Program-made: the position numbers and the translations under genes
Source of the DNA: Podocnemis expansa
Taxonomy: Eukaryota > Chordata > Testudines > Podocnemididae
Reading direction: 5' to 3'
Assembly: GCA_007922195.1 (NCBI GenBank)
Contig: ML682119.1
Span: 496,943 to 560,942 of the forward strand
Length of the DNA: 64,000 nt
Notes under the pieces: model-generated
Database searches by the model: none
What the model was told of the DNA's origin: nothing
Seen by the model: only the letters and a program-made list of their open reading frames with translations
Shown: positions 32,950-43,640 of the stretch, piece by piece
How the letters are laid out: each line of letters opens with the position of its first letter
Position numbering within the stretch: the stretch's first letter is position 1

Positions 32950-33330
32950 TGTGCTGTGTCCATGATGCCCTCCAGGTACTGTATGACCATGAGTTATCAG
33001 TTAATGGCAGACACGACCTTGATCTTGTTCTGGATGGAGCTTTTTGTCCCTTTCTTTCTAGGGTGGATTCTTCTTGCCCTTGCAGGGTTTGTCTGCATTG
33101 TTCTTCAACCATTAAGGTGGTGCTGGCAGTTTGTCATCCAGACAGGCAGAGTTGGAGTCTGATCCCACCACAAACACACCCCTATGATGTTAAAGAAAAA
33201 GTGTATGAATGAGCATGGCATTTTTATCAATGAATACTAGGCATTATTCCAGATAGAAATTATTCTTAGAACCAATTCAATGGTATAAATTCAGTGTTAT
33301 CCCTATATAAGTGCCAATGGCATTCACTGA
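32950..33330. repeat. dispersed repeat shared with 59.8 kb and 15.2 kb
   Basis: 'tttctttctagggtgg' near 33050, 'tttgtctgcattgttctt' near 33088 and 'gctggcagtttg' near 33122 have parallels at 59866-59960 ('ctttctggggtggttctt', 'tgtctgcattgtttggcc', 'gctggcagttgag'). 33200-33240 parallels 15.2 kb. This is probably one retroelement family, perhaps an LTR. Confidence 0.5.
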
Positions 33331-34563
33331 ACATCTGCTCTGCTGCTACCTAACCCTATGGTGACCCAAGACCCTGGTTAGCTTAATTTCTGCTGTTGGG
33401 CATGTGCCCAATCACCTCCATTCACAGCAAGATCTGATGATCACACATAGCCAATACAGTTCTATTATCTTTTAGAACTTCCTAATGAATATGCCAATTC
33501 TGACTACATCCCACTCATTAAGCTAAATGAAGTCACCCTGATTTAGGCCTATATATTAGTTGAGCTAATGTTAAAGTCAATGACAGTCTATGGCACTTGG
33601 TAAAGATATCAAAATGGAAGGGCATGTAGTTTGCCTCTAATGTATTGTCAGGGCCATTCACTTAAATGTGAGCACAAGGTGGGGCATGGATACCACAGAG
33701 CTAAGCATGTGTGAACATCTATTGTACTGAGCCATTGAGAGCCTGGGATAGCAACTATTGTAGAAATGTTGTTAATCAAGTCCCATAAGGTTCTATACAG
33801 TTGTGTTTATTCTGAATCCTGGGTGGAATTTGAGTTGTCTACCTATCTGGCAGCAATTAGTTGAAAGGGAAACAATTCATGTGTCCTTACACATCAACCC
33901 TCATCCCCTTCCCCTTCCCCTCCCCCCCAACCAGAGCCAAACCCCTACTTGTGCTCCCAGTCCCAGATCTGACTTTCTCCCTTGGCAGCCCTGAGCCCCG
34001 CTGGCTTCCCCATGGCATAAGCTGATCCCCTGTTTGTGCTCCCAGCCCGATCCTTTCTTTCCCCCTTATTCTACTCACTTACTCCTTAACCCCATCCCTC
34101 TTAGCTGGCTGGGCCACCCAGCTGATGCTATCACCTACATGACTGTCCCACCAGCATCTGCTGCTCCATCCAGCCCTGCATGTGCATTTGAATCATGCTC
34201 AAGGCCAGAGGTGTTAAATTGTCCAAGTGCCACCCCATCCCAGGCTGCCTGGTGCTCAGGAGATGCGTGTCTGGGGCCAGGTAGGGCCTGTGCCTGCTGG
34301 ACCTGTACAGGGGTCAGTGTTTGCTGTGCAGGTGAGCAGCAGTGGCTGTGCCACTGCCCACCCGTGCAGTTTACAGAGAACATTGCTACTGCCCCTGAGG
34401 CTTTATTCCTGGAGTTCATCTTCACATGGAGGTGTCCATTCTTCTCCAGATGCTGGGAGAGGCAGGCATCTGTCTTACTCATCAGAAGTGATAATTGGGT
34501 ATCAGTAGAAAAGACTGGGGTTGTGCAAGGCAGTGGGAATGAGGGAGAACTTGTGATGATGAG
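33331..34563. other. no gene recognised
   Basis: Unassigned. C-rich 33900-34110. 'ccagaggtgttaaattg' at about 34205 looks like a worn hAT end. The 274-codon frame across 34034-34858 is made of low-complexity sequence. Confidence 0.35.
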
Positions 34564-35065
34564 CAATGTTCCCTCTAAGGGGAGAGAGCAGCTGAGCAAC
34601 TCCGGTTGCTCGCTGCGCTCCCCCCCCCCCGTGGGGCCCGCTGCGCAGCCCCTCCCCCTGCTCTTGACAGCCCCTCCACTGCTCCCGCTCGGCCCCCCCC
34701 TCCTGACAGCCCCCCCGCTCCCGCTCGCCCCCCCGCTGCTCCTGACAGCCCCCCCCGCTCGCCCCCCTCTCCTGACAGACCCCTGCTCGCCCCCCCGCTC
34801 CCGCCCGGCCCCCCCACTTACCTTGGAGCTGGACTGGAGCCAGAGGGCCCAGCCATAACTCCCGGGCCAGAGGAGCTCTACAGAGCACGCCCAGATTTTC
34901 TGGGCATGCTCCGTTGGAGCTTCTCTGGGCGGGAGTTTTCAAAACTCCCAGCCCCAGAGGAGTTCTGTGGAGGCTGCTGGCAGTGCGCTGCTGGCAACTT
35001 TCGCTGCGCTGGCGGCTGTAGCGGGCTGCACCACAGCACGCCAGTGCAGCTTAGAGGGAATACTG
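34564..35065. mobile_element. hAT MITE with GC-rich tandem core
   Basis: The ends are CAATGTTCCCTCTAAG and CTTAGAGGGAATACTG, inverted with two mismatches. The perfect 8-bp target duplication ATGATGAG lies at 34556-34563 and 35066-35073. 34610-34820 is a C-rich minisatellite built of 'ctcctgacagcccccc'-type units. Related shorter copy at 36513-36659. Confidence 0.85.
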
Positions 35066-35979
35066 ATGATGAGGAGCAGAAGAGAGAGTCAAGGACTGGG
35101 TTGCAAAACAGACAAGGAAGGAGGGTAATCTGGGAGCAGAAAATAGAGGTGAAGGCTGGACATCATGAACAACATTCTGTACTATTTGTCCCTATGTTCT
35201 TGCACCTTCTTTCCCTATTTGCGTACCTGACTCCTAAACAAAGACAGTCCCCACCCCTACTTCCAATTTGTTCTGTGATCCCCTTTCCCAAGGCTGGTCC
35301 CAAACTCTCCATCTCCATTCTCACTCATCAGTTTGCCTCTTAAGATATTGTGAAGGTGTCCAGGGAAGGGTCTCAATTGCAAGGCAGCCCCTGTTCTATG
35401 GTCCCTAGTAGGACAAATGACCCTGTCCTTGTCCCTTCAGAACTGGGAGTTCTCCAGATCCTCTTGTAGGTAGTACTAAATTTGCCATACAGACACATGG
35501 AAAGCAGCTGTCACCTTCACTTTCAGTTTGAGCTCATCAATCCATCCAGAGCTGGCCGCTCCTGAAAGCTCACTGGGAGACGAGTTTTCTGCATTCTGTG
35601 GAAAATACCGATGAAAAAAATTTTTAATCAAATCTCTGCAAGAATTTAATTGAAAACATACAATACTGATAATCCAGATCTAATTTTGAGTTTTTACCTA
35701 CCATCTTAGAATTTTTCTAGCCAAAAAGGAAAGCAAGTGGGGTTTCAAGGCAATGTGATAGCCTTCCATGAAAATGGCTCTCTTCCTTTTATTGAAAAAA
35801 TGTAGTTTTCCATTTGGGGGTAAACCTATTTAGTGATAAATTTCTGACTTTTGTGACAAAACTGGTGGAAATTTTTAGTAAAATGTTTGGTTGGAGAAGG
35901 AAGATTTGAAAATTTATCATGAAAAATGGTGCTTCTCTGTGAGCTTAAGGAGTACCCTGAGAACTGATCCATCTTTCCC
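35066..35979. other. no gene recognised
   Basis: Unassigned A/T-rich sequence. Frames are short. Confidence 0.3.
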
Positions 35980-36250
35980 ATAAAGATGGTCATAGGAGTG
36001 GCTAGCGTGGGTCAAAACCATGATCCATCAAACCCAGAAGCCTTCTTCTGTAGCATGGGACATGGTTCACTTGCTAGTGGAATCTCTGTACTTAAGTCTT
36101 TAAATCACTATTTGAGGGATTTTACTAACTCAGGTCATAGATTAGAGGCCTATTACAGGAGTGGGTGAATGAGGTTGTGTGGCCTGCATTGTGCTGGGGC
36201 TCAGACCAGATCATATCGGCTGCTTCTGTCCTTAGAGTCTATGATCACAT
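35980..36250 (+). repeat. LINE 3'-tail fragment
   Basis: 'ttacaggagtgggtgaatga', 'gtgtggcctgcattgtg', 'cagaccagatcat' and 'agtctatgatcacat' are the end of a common reptile LINE ('ggtcagactagatgatc...agtctatgag'). Confidence 0.6.
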
Positions 36251-36512
36251 GCTGCATGGTTAAGTGCAAGAATGCACAGCAGCAGACAGGAAACCATTGA
36301 GCATTCCACTTCAGTACTAACAGCTACAAGTTTCCCCCAGACCTGAAGCATGCATTTTAAAATGCCTTCCACAAATTTTGCCTAACATGAGTTAAATTAA
36401 CCATGGATGTTCTTCCTCATAGAGCTATCCATTCCCTCTTTTAACCTTGCTCTGTTTTAGCTTGAGCAACATGCTGTGGTGAGCACTTCCCCAGTCTATT
36501 CTTCGTACATTT
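36251..36512. other. no gene recognised
   Basis: Short unassigned spacer. Confidence 0.3.
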
Positions 36513-36659
36513 CAATGGTCCCTCTAAGCAGATGATGCAGCTGAGCAAGTTCCCTGCCAGTTCCCTGACTCCCACTGGCCCCCTTCCCTGCTGCCTGCCA
36601 GCCTCCCCAGTGTGAACAACAACAACTTGCTCAGCTACACCATCTTAGAGGGAACACTG
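36513..36659. mobile_element. short hAT MITE of the 34.6 kb family
   Basis: The ends are caatggtccctctaag and cttagagggaacactg, the same family as 34564-35065. Inner pieces 'cagctgagcaagttcc' and 'aacttgctcagctacacc' are also inverse to each other. The flanking octamers do not match well. Confidence 0.7.
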
Positions 36660-36762
36660 ACTGTAAATAAGCAAAAAGCTAGAAAATAGAGTTAGATGAG
36701 AAATCTCTTTTCTACTCTTTAGTGCTTGGCAGATTGTGTGTCTGTCTCTTATCACACTATGT

Positions 36763-36958
36763 CAGTGGTCTCGAACACGCCACATGCAGCCCCTAAAGCT
36801 ATTGCCTGCGCCCCACAATGAGACTATTGTTACTAGTATTTGCAATATTGCTGTATGAAGAGGTTTCAGTGATGAAGACCTCAGGCTAATGTACTAGTCC
36901 TCAAGCAGCCCTGTACTGGTCCTCATGAGGCCCTCGTAATGAGAGTTTGGGAGCCCTA
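36763..36958. mobile_element. hAT MITE with intact target duplication
   Basis: Begins CAGTGGTCTCGAAC and ends GTTTGGGAGCCCTA. The perfect 8-bp duplication CACTATGT lies at 36755-36762 and 36959-36966. 196 bp, non-coding. Confidence 0.85.
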
Positions 36959-37564
36959 CACTATGTCAAACATTAGAAAAATAAAAACTGGTATCAAGTT
37001 TAGTCAGAACCAGACAGTAATCCTCAATTAAACATACTTCTTAATTAAGAATTCATCCCAATCCTGTGATTTAATTCTTCCTGAAATTGTAGATGCTTTT
37101 ATCAGAGAACTTATGATATCCCTGTCTTTACTGCACATATAGTTATTAGTTTTGCTGCCCATATGACCAGTTTAGCAAAGACTGGAAATTCAAGCTGCCA
37201 TTTACTGGAGCAAGTAGTTTCCTTTCTTTTTCTGACAAAGCCCATAATAGAATATGCAAAAAGGAGGGGTGCAATTACATGGTGTTGTGAATAGCAAGGG
37301 AAAGAGACAAATAATAGAATTTCTGGATATGTTTTTCTGCTAATTTATTGTAATAGATTCTACTTACAAGCTTACATAGAGAACATTGTTGCACTTTGTA
37401 AAGTTATATTGAGCCAAAATGTTTGCACATAACATTAAACAAAGATGCATTCACATGAGCTTGAGTGATACACACTTTGTGCATTCACACTATGGTGCTC
37501 ATCTATTTCAGGAATGAAGTTTAAAAAAAAATAACCTGTGTTTGGTGAGATACAACATCCTTCA
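36959..37564. other. no gene recognised
   Basis: A/T-rich, unassigned. Confidence 0.3.
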
Positions 37565-37800
37565 AGATCCAAAGGGGCAGCTGTTTTAGTCTAGTTCAGT
37601 AAAACAAAGAAGGAGCCTGTGGCACTTAACTAACAACTATTTATTGCATGAGCTTTTGTGAGAGAAGATCCCAGTTCATCTGATGCTTTGAAGATGGAGG
37701 AACTGAGAATTTAAGTCTGACGAAGTGGGATTTTCTCCCACAAAAGCTCATGCAATAAATATAATTTTAGTCTTTAAGTGCCACAGGACTCCTTGTTCAT
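37565..37800. repeat. Penelope terminal foldback, copy 3
   Basis: The left arm runs 'aggggcagctgttttagtct', 'ggagcctgtggcac' and 'ttattgcatgagcttttgtg'. The right arm returns with 'cacaaaagctcatgcaataa', 'gtctttaagtgccacagg' and 'actccttgtt'. The arms are about 100 bp with a short centre. This is the clearest hairpin of the set. Confidence 0.78.
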
Positions 37801-38478
37801 TATGCAACATACTGAGTGTAAGCCAAGTTGTTAAGACGACATCTTAGTGCTTGCATCAGTGGCTCTGCATGCAGGTGGTTCCGTGTGTCTGTCTGGATAT
37901 GGGTATTAGGTAGAGTTACCTGATACCAAAGCATGGAAAGGAGGACAGGGAAGTACAAAAAGGAGGACATTGGAGGACACACACACAACCAGGGCCCCAC
38001 CTGGGCCCCCTTCATCCACCAAGCCACCCCAGCTACTGGCCACCCAAGTGCTTACCTCATTGATCACCCAACTCCATAGAAATCTGCCTAGACCCTAGTT
38101 AGTGTGAAGTTAATTGCAAGAACAGCATCTCAAGTATATCAAGGGAATAGATTAAGTATTCTTCATCTTCACATTAAAGTAACCATAAAGCCAACCACTT
38201 TAAGGAGTCAAAAACAAACAAACATAAGTATTTAATGTTTATATCAAGATGCAAGGAGAATCACACTGCAGATCTCCTATCCAGATTGATATTTTTACAT
38301 TGTGAGTTGCAAATGGAAGCAAAATCTCCAATAAATTTAACATAGTAATTATGGACAAGATTAAAGTCAGTTTAAATACAATAAGTTCCTTCACAGAATT
38401 CACTCATTGTTTGACACACAGATGGCAGGCCCTTGACTACATGAAGTCTAATGGAATTTGAGGTGTTGGCTTCTAAAG
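37801..38478. other. no gene recognised
   Basis: Unassigned spacer ending with the octamer TTCTAAAG (38471-38478), the left target duplication of the composite hAT unit. Confidence 0.35.
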
Positions 38479-38737
38479 CAGGGGTACTCAAACGGCGGCC
38501 CGCGGTCCACAATGCGGACCGCAAAGACCTTTCCCGTGGACCGCGACAGCAGGGGCATCGCTGGGGTGGGGAGGGACCCGGGGCATGGGCCCCGCCCCTG
38601 CCCTCACCCCCAGAGGGCAGGCCCCACCCCCAGCCAGAAGGCCACGCCCCCTATCTTGGGATAGGGCCAGGGGGAGGCCGCGCCGCTGCCAGCTGCTAGG
38701 CCGCGGCACGGCACGGTGCAGCCTGGCCTGGCCCGCC

Positions 38738-38809
38738 ATGCCACACAGCTTCAAGGCCGGAGACCTGGTCTTCACCAAGATGAAGGGGTACCCGCACTGG
38801 CCGGCCCAG
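38738..38809 (+). CDS. HDGFL2-like first coding exon (PWWP start), orphan
   Basis: ATG at 38738 (context gcccgccATG) opens 24 codons that begin [12 protein letters not shown] and end [11 protein letters not shown], before donor CAG|gtgagc at 38810. This is the start of the PWWP domain of HDGF-family proteins, which bind chromatin marked by H3K36 methylation. The MPH start and the 24-codon exon match HDGFL2 (HRP2) best. The last residue is Gln where the family has Arg, a change one CpG transition would give. The region is CpG-rich like a promoter. The next exon, with the 'FFGTHETAF' block, was not seen downstream. I therefore call it an isolated exon inside the hAT unit, possibly able to be spliced to other DNA. 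Confidence 0.72.
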
Positions 38810-39529
38810 GTGAGCCCCAGCCCAGCCCGCCTGGGGGCTGCCCTGCCCCTGCCCCTGCCCCTGCTCCGCACTGGGGGCGGGGTCTGAGTGTTGAGGAGCT
38901 GTGATGCTCGGGGTCAAGGGTGCTGGGGTGGGTGGTGGGGTGGTTGTTGGGGAAATGGAGTGCAGGAGTGGATGTTGGCAGAGGTGGGGTGCAGGGTGTA
39001 ATGGGTCACGAGGTGCTGGGGTGGGAGCTAGAGGGTGATGGGGTGTCAGGAGATGGTCCCGTATCGTGGGTGGCAGAGATGGGTGTTGGAAGAGATGGAG
39101 TGAAGAGGGAGAAGATGATGGATTGTGGGGAACAGGGTTGTGGAGAGATGAGGTGAGGAAAAGGATATGGATTGGGGCAAGAGGACATCAGGGATGACAG
39201 TTGGCAGCTGGGGTAGTCTTTTTTTTTTTTTTTTACAAATTTCAAATGTCTTGGTCAAGGTAGGAGAAGGTCCAAATTCAAGAGAAAGCAATCCAAAAAA
39301 AGTAAAGAAATAAAAAGAGGTTGGGGTCTGTTCAAAAGCACCTGGTGGTCTCGATTTGGCCAGCAGTCTGCATATTGATGGTCTCAGGGCTGAGTGAAAG
39401 GGGAGGTTCAAGGTACAGGATCTGGGTTGGGGGAGCAGGATGAATCTCAGCATGGGAGTTGTCCTATGTCGTTGAGAGTTACTGGCTTATGATTAAGTTC
39501 CAGAGGTGGTAGCCGTAGTACTCTAGTTA

Positions 39530-39775
39530 AGCAAAAGAAACAAGGAGTCCTATTCCCCAGTGTTTGAATCTAAATTAGTGCATTGATTTGCTGTAACAGT
39601 CTGACCTGATCCTATGACTTACACTTCCTTGCATTTATTTTTCTCCCATTCTGTAAGTTCCCCCATCTTCAAAGCATCTGATAAAGTTTGATTTTTGTCC
39701 CATGAAAGCTCACAAGATAGATAAATTTGTTAGGCTTTAAAAATGCCACAGGACTCCTTGTTGGTTTGGCTTGTT
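39530..39775. repeat. Penelope terminal fragment inside the hAT unit
   Basis: 'acaaggagtcctattccc' at the left and 'gtaagttcccccatcttcaa', 'cccatgaaagctcacaag', 'tttgttaggctttaaa' and 'ccacaggactccttgtt' at the right. The right part matches 31860-31975 of the Penelope-like element closely. Confidence 0.68.
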
Positions 39776-40034
39776 ATTGGGTGTTGGGGGTGGCATTAAT
39801 TGTATTGTGATACGTTTGTGTGGTGTGGCTAAAGTGCTTGGAGAGAGTATGGATGAGACACACAGTATGATGGTATCTGTTGCGGACGATGTCAAGTGAC
39901 AGTTCCTGGAGGGGGTGGGGGTATACTGGGTATTACTGATAACTGGGAGGGGTCATGGTGTGTGGGGCATACTGTGTGGGTGAGAGTGCGTTGGGTAGTG
40001 TTCCTGAAAAGTAAAGATGGTAGAGACCCTAGGG

Positions 40035-40282
40035 CAGGGGTACTCAAACGGCAGCCCGCAGTCCACAATCCGGACCGCAAAGACCTTTCTGGTGGACTGC
40101 GACAGCAGGGGTGTCGCTGGAGTGGGGAGGGACCCGGGGCACAGGCCCCACCCCCGCCCCACCCCCAGAGGGCAGGTCCTGCCCCCAGCCAGAAGGCCAC
40201 GCCCCCTGGCTCGGGATAGGGACCCCGATGAATGGTGGAAGGCTGAATGTGGACCGGCTCGCAAAAAGTTTGATTACCCCTG
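40035..40282. mobile_element. inner copy of the GC-rich hAT MITE
   Basis: It starts caggggtactcaaacggc and ends gtttgattacccctg, 248 bp. It aligns with 38479-38665 over roughly 185 bp (for example 'gggagggacccggggca' and 'agaaggccacgccccct'). It shares its right end with the composite unit. Confidence 0.8.
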
Positions 40283-40290
40283 TTCTAAAG

Positions 40291-41989
40291 GAAAAGTTCT
40301 GTCAGCAGTATTCTCCCTGATGTGCAATTAGGGGTATGATGCAGGGGGTGCCACTAATTTGGTATAACACTTACTAGCTGACAACTGGGGAAGGGGTGCG
40401 GGGGGGGGGTATGGAAATCCCTGTCTAGCCTCAGTTTTGAGCCTCACTGTGGAGTACTTGAAAAAATCATAGACAAACTTTAAATTTTACACACACAGGA
40501 AAGGAAAAAAAAATCAGAAGTGAGACCTGCTTGTTTTTATGAGCAGACCTGCCTGAAACAACGTTTTACCTAAAATGAAAATTTCTTGTGACATTCCCTA
40601 CTATGCATGCCAGACCACAGATGGATATACATCTATTTTATGACAGTTGGTATTTTCTGTTTGCTTTTCTGTGAAAGATTTGATGGGGTGGGGGGAGTAG
40701 TATTAGATATTTGTGACTATCAAATGCTCTACCCAAGAGAACAGCACCTATTCTTAGATACAATGATCAGTTTTTCCCTAAATATACCCCAAAAAATTCT
40801 CCCTAGAAGAAAAAGCATAGAATATACAAGAACAAGGCAAAACCAAACTGCTTATTTTCTGTGATTTGATAAACTACTAACAGACAAATACTGTAATCCT
40901 TGCTCAAATTTCCCACTGACTTCATTTAAACTATAGGATCAGGCCCAGCCCAGCAGTGACTTTAGAATGTCTACTACTTCCACCTCTGTGTATCTTAATA
41001 AAATTTAAGGCTACATCTATAGTGGACTAATCTCATCTTGGAAAGGAGAAGCAAACTGGAAAAAAATCACAATGAGAAAAAGGAAAGTCATATGGATTCA
41101 AGCCTTCTCACAATCAAAAGTGAACTTTCCTTGACCACTAAACAAGATTTGTTGCCAAAAGCCAAAGTTCATTAGGAGGAATAAAGATCTGGCTTAGCCA
41201 AGCCATTAGAGAAACAAACCTCCTCAGAAGCTTTAAGACAGGCAGCAAAGCAGAAAGCAAACAAACAGTCACAGGTGTGTCTCTGGGCACCACAAGGACA
41301 CTATCAAGCTGAAGAAAAGCCCCAGCCCCACCAAAAAAAGCCAAGCCTTCCCCAAAAATCAGGTTTGTGTGTGTGGGGGGGGGGGGGGGATAAAGGGAGC
41401 AGACCTGACCTGGAGCCTGGAAAAAAGCCAGGGCTGAGAAGTGGAAGCAACAAGGCAAAATGAAATCACTTCCAAGACTGCACCCAGCCCACCCTGGAGG
41501 AATCAGCCCTCTTCACTCTCAATAGACATGCAGGGTCCAGCAAGGGATCCCCTCCAAATTCCCAACCCCACCAACAGCTGAAGCTGGGCTGAGCCAGCAT
41601 GGGAACACATGCTAGAGCTGCATGTTTCTATTTTTAGAGAGCTGCCCCAGCCTTCAGCAAGAAGCAGGACAAAAAGCTCTTTTACACTAGTGCCTGGCCA
41701 CAGGCTGCTGCCACTCCAAGCATGATCAGGGTGGGAAATTCTAAACTTTCCTAGCCTGATGCAGCTCAGTGGCTGCCAGCTGTATGCTGCTGGCAGTGAT
41801 TTGTGCCCAGATGAGTGATAATTGCTGCCTGTGGGTGCACATGCACACCTTACAGGGAACATACTGTAGGAGTATTTCTTTTGATCCATTTTGAGTGTTT
41901 CACTGCTTAGCTTTCTGGTATGTCCCCTTGTTCCTGTGCCATAAGACAGGGAGAACAGAACCCAATGCTCTCTTTTTTCAGTCTTGTTT
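40291..41989. other. no gene recognised
   Basis: Unassigned. G runs lie near 40400 and 41379. 'cttacagggaacatactg' at about 41852 is an end of the 34.6 kb MITE family. Confidence 0.35.
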
Positions 41990-42125
41990 ACTGTTCAAAT
42001 CAAATCATTTGGCTGGAAGGGACCTCATGAGATCATCAAGTCCAACCCCCTGGGAATTGAACCCAGGACCTTCTGCATGTTAAGCAGAGGTACTAGCCAC
42101 TACACTATTTGCAGTTATATCATGC
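41990..42125 (-). repeat. tortoise-type Pol III SINE, reversed
   Basis: 'ggaagggacctcatgagatc', 'aagtccaaccccctggga', 'attgaacccaggacc' (B box reversed) and 'taagcagaggtactagcca' are the reverse complement of the SINE at 12.4 kb. The head is near 42110. Confidence 0.75.
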
Positions 42126-42689
42126 TCCCTCTTACTCCCATCCTCCTCTGTATATTCCTGATCTTTTTCATCTGTTTACACAGTTTCAGTGCCTGACTGG
42201 TCTCAGCCTCTGCCCAGCTTCATTTCTGCATTTCCCTGGGGGGAATTCAGGTGTGCCCCAGAACACACACATCATTCAGATGAGAACAAGGGCTGTGAGT
42301 GTTTGTGGACTGTGAGCACCGGCTCTTTGATGAGCTAAACAAATTGAGCCCTATTAGCTCTCACTCTAAGGTAGGTTTTTCAGACCTGTGCATCAGGGAT
42401 TATGTATGATCCCCAAGACCCATGACAGTGTATATTAAGAGCAATCACTGAGTGGCAGATTCCCAAGATCTCAAGTCTCATGGTATGCAGTGTTCTTAGA
42501 AACATAGGGCTGAAAGGACCTTCTTGAGTCCAATGCCTTCATAAACTTATGCAGCTCCATCTTACCACTCTTAGGCAATTTGCCCCCACTGCTCCTAGCA
42601 AAAGTTAGGCTGGAATCTCCCTACCATCAATGAATCTGTGAGCATCCTTGGCTGGCCAAGTGCTCCCAAAGCATAGTTATCAATGGTTC
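42126..42689. other. no gene recognised
   Basis: Unassigned. 42505-42530 ('gggctgaaaggaccttcttg') resembles a LINE end. Confidence 0.3.
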
Positions 42690-43640
42690 ACAGTCATGCT
42701 GGAAGGGCATAAAGAGCAGGTTATCACAGGGATTGGTTCTGTGTCCAGTCCTATTCTATATTTTAATCAAAGTTTCAGATGATGGCATAGAGAGCACACT
42801 TATGAAGTTTGCAGATGATACCAGGCTGGGAGCAGTTACAAATGCTTTGGAGTATGGGATCACACTTCAAAATGACTTGAACAGACTGGTGAAGTTGTCT
42901 GAGGTACACAGAATGAAATTCAGTAAGGACAAGTGTGAAGAACAATCCACTGCACACACAAAATGGGCAATGACTGCCTAGGAAGGACTACTGCAGAAGG
43001 GGGTCTGGCTGTCGTAGTGGACCACAAGCTAAATACAAGTCAACAGTATACTCTGTTGCAAAAAAGGCAGACTCCATTCTAGGATGTATTTACAGGAGTA
43101 TTGTAAGTAATTAATTCTTCCTCTCTACTCTTTTCTGATTAGGCCTAAACTGGAGTATTTTGTCCAGCTCTGGAAATCTTTCCAGGAAAGATGTGGACAA
43201 ATTGGAGAAAGTCCAGAGAAGAGCAACATGAACAATCAGAGGTCTGGAATATTTGACTTTAAGGAAAGATTGAAAGAACAGGGCTTCTTTAGTCTGGAAA
43301 AGGGATATGATAACCTTTTAGGTACTGGAAAAGGTATCATGAGGAGGAGGGAGAAGGAGTTGTTCTCCTTAACTGCCAAAGATAGGGCAAAAAGCAGTGG
43401 GCTTAAATTACAGCCAGGGAGGTTTAGGTTGGACATAAAGAAAAAAAATCCTGTCTGTCACAGTGATTAGCCAGCAGAACAAGTTGTTTAGCATGTTGTG
43501 GAGTGTCCATCACTGGAAGTTGAGAGCTGATTAGCCAGGCCCCTGCCAGGAATGGTTTAAGAGGGTACTTGGTCCTGCCATGAGTGCTGGGGGCTGGACT
43601 TGGTCTCTCATGTCCTTTCCAGTTTCTGTGATTCTATCCC
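42690..43640 (+). mobile_element. CR1 LINE 3' part with reverse-transcriptase remnant
   Basis: 42733-42975 encodes LFYILIKVSDDGIES and KFADDTRLGA, which holds the FADDT active site of CR1 reverse transcriptase. 43130-43640 follows the CR1 3' section: 'ctggagtattttgtccagct', 'gtccagagaagagcaacatg', then GFFSLEKG, then 'ggaggtttaggttggac', ending 'ggggctggacttggtctc'. Frameshifts separate the two parts. Confidence 0.8.

Larger units (their letters stand above)
38479..40282. mobile_element. composite hAT unit enclosing an HDGFL2-like exon
   Basis: The outer ends are CAGGGGTACTCAAAC and GTTTGATTACCCCTG, inverted with one mismatch in 15. The octamer TTCTAAAG flanks both, at 38471-38478 and 40283-40290. 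Inside are two same-direction copies of one GC-rich hAT MITE (38479 to about 38709, and 40035-40282), an HDGFL2-like first coding exon at 38738-38809, intron-like DNA, and a Penelope fragment (about 39530-39775). The inner copy's left flank (CCCTAGGG) does not match TTCTAAAG, so the target duplication belongs to the whole 1804-bp unit. No transposase is encoded. Other readings are recombination between two MITE copies, or a chance match at a site that hAT elements prefer. Confidence 0.75.

Noticed and set aside
34034..35343. Long open frames (274 and 245 codons)
   Set aside because: They cross a C-rich minisatellite within a hAT MITE and consist of Pro/Ala/Leu runs. Periodic GC-rich DNA keeps several frames open on both strands.
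38738..38809. Complete functional HDGFL2 gene
   Set aside because: Only the first coding exon is visible. The conserved second PWWP exon was not seen downstream, and the exon sits within a unit with its own target duplication.
40035..40282. Inner MITE as an independent insertion
   Set aside because: Its flanks CCCTAGGG and TTCTAAAG agree at only 4 of 8, while the outer pair agrees at 8 of 8.
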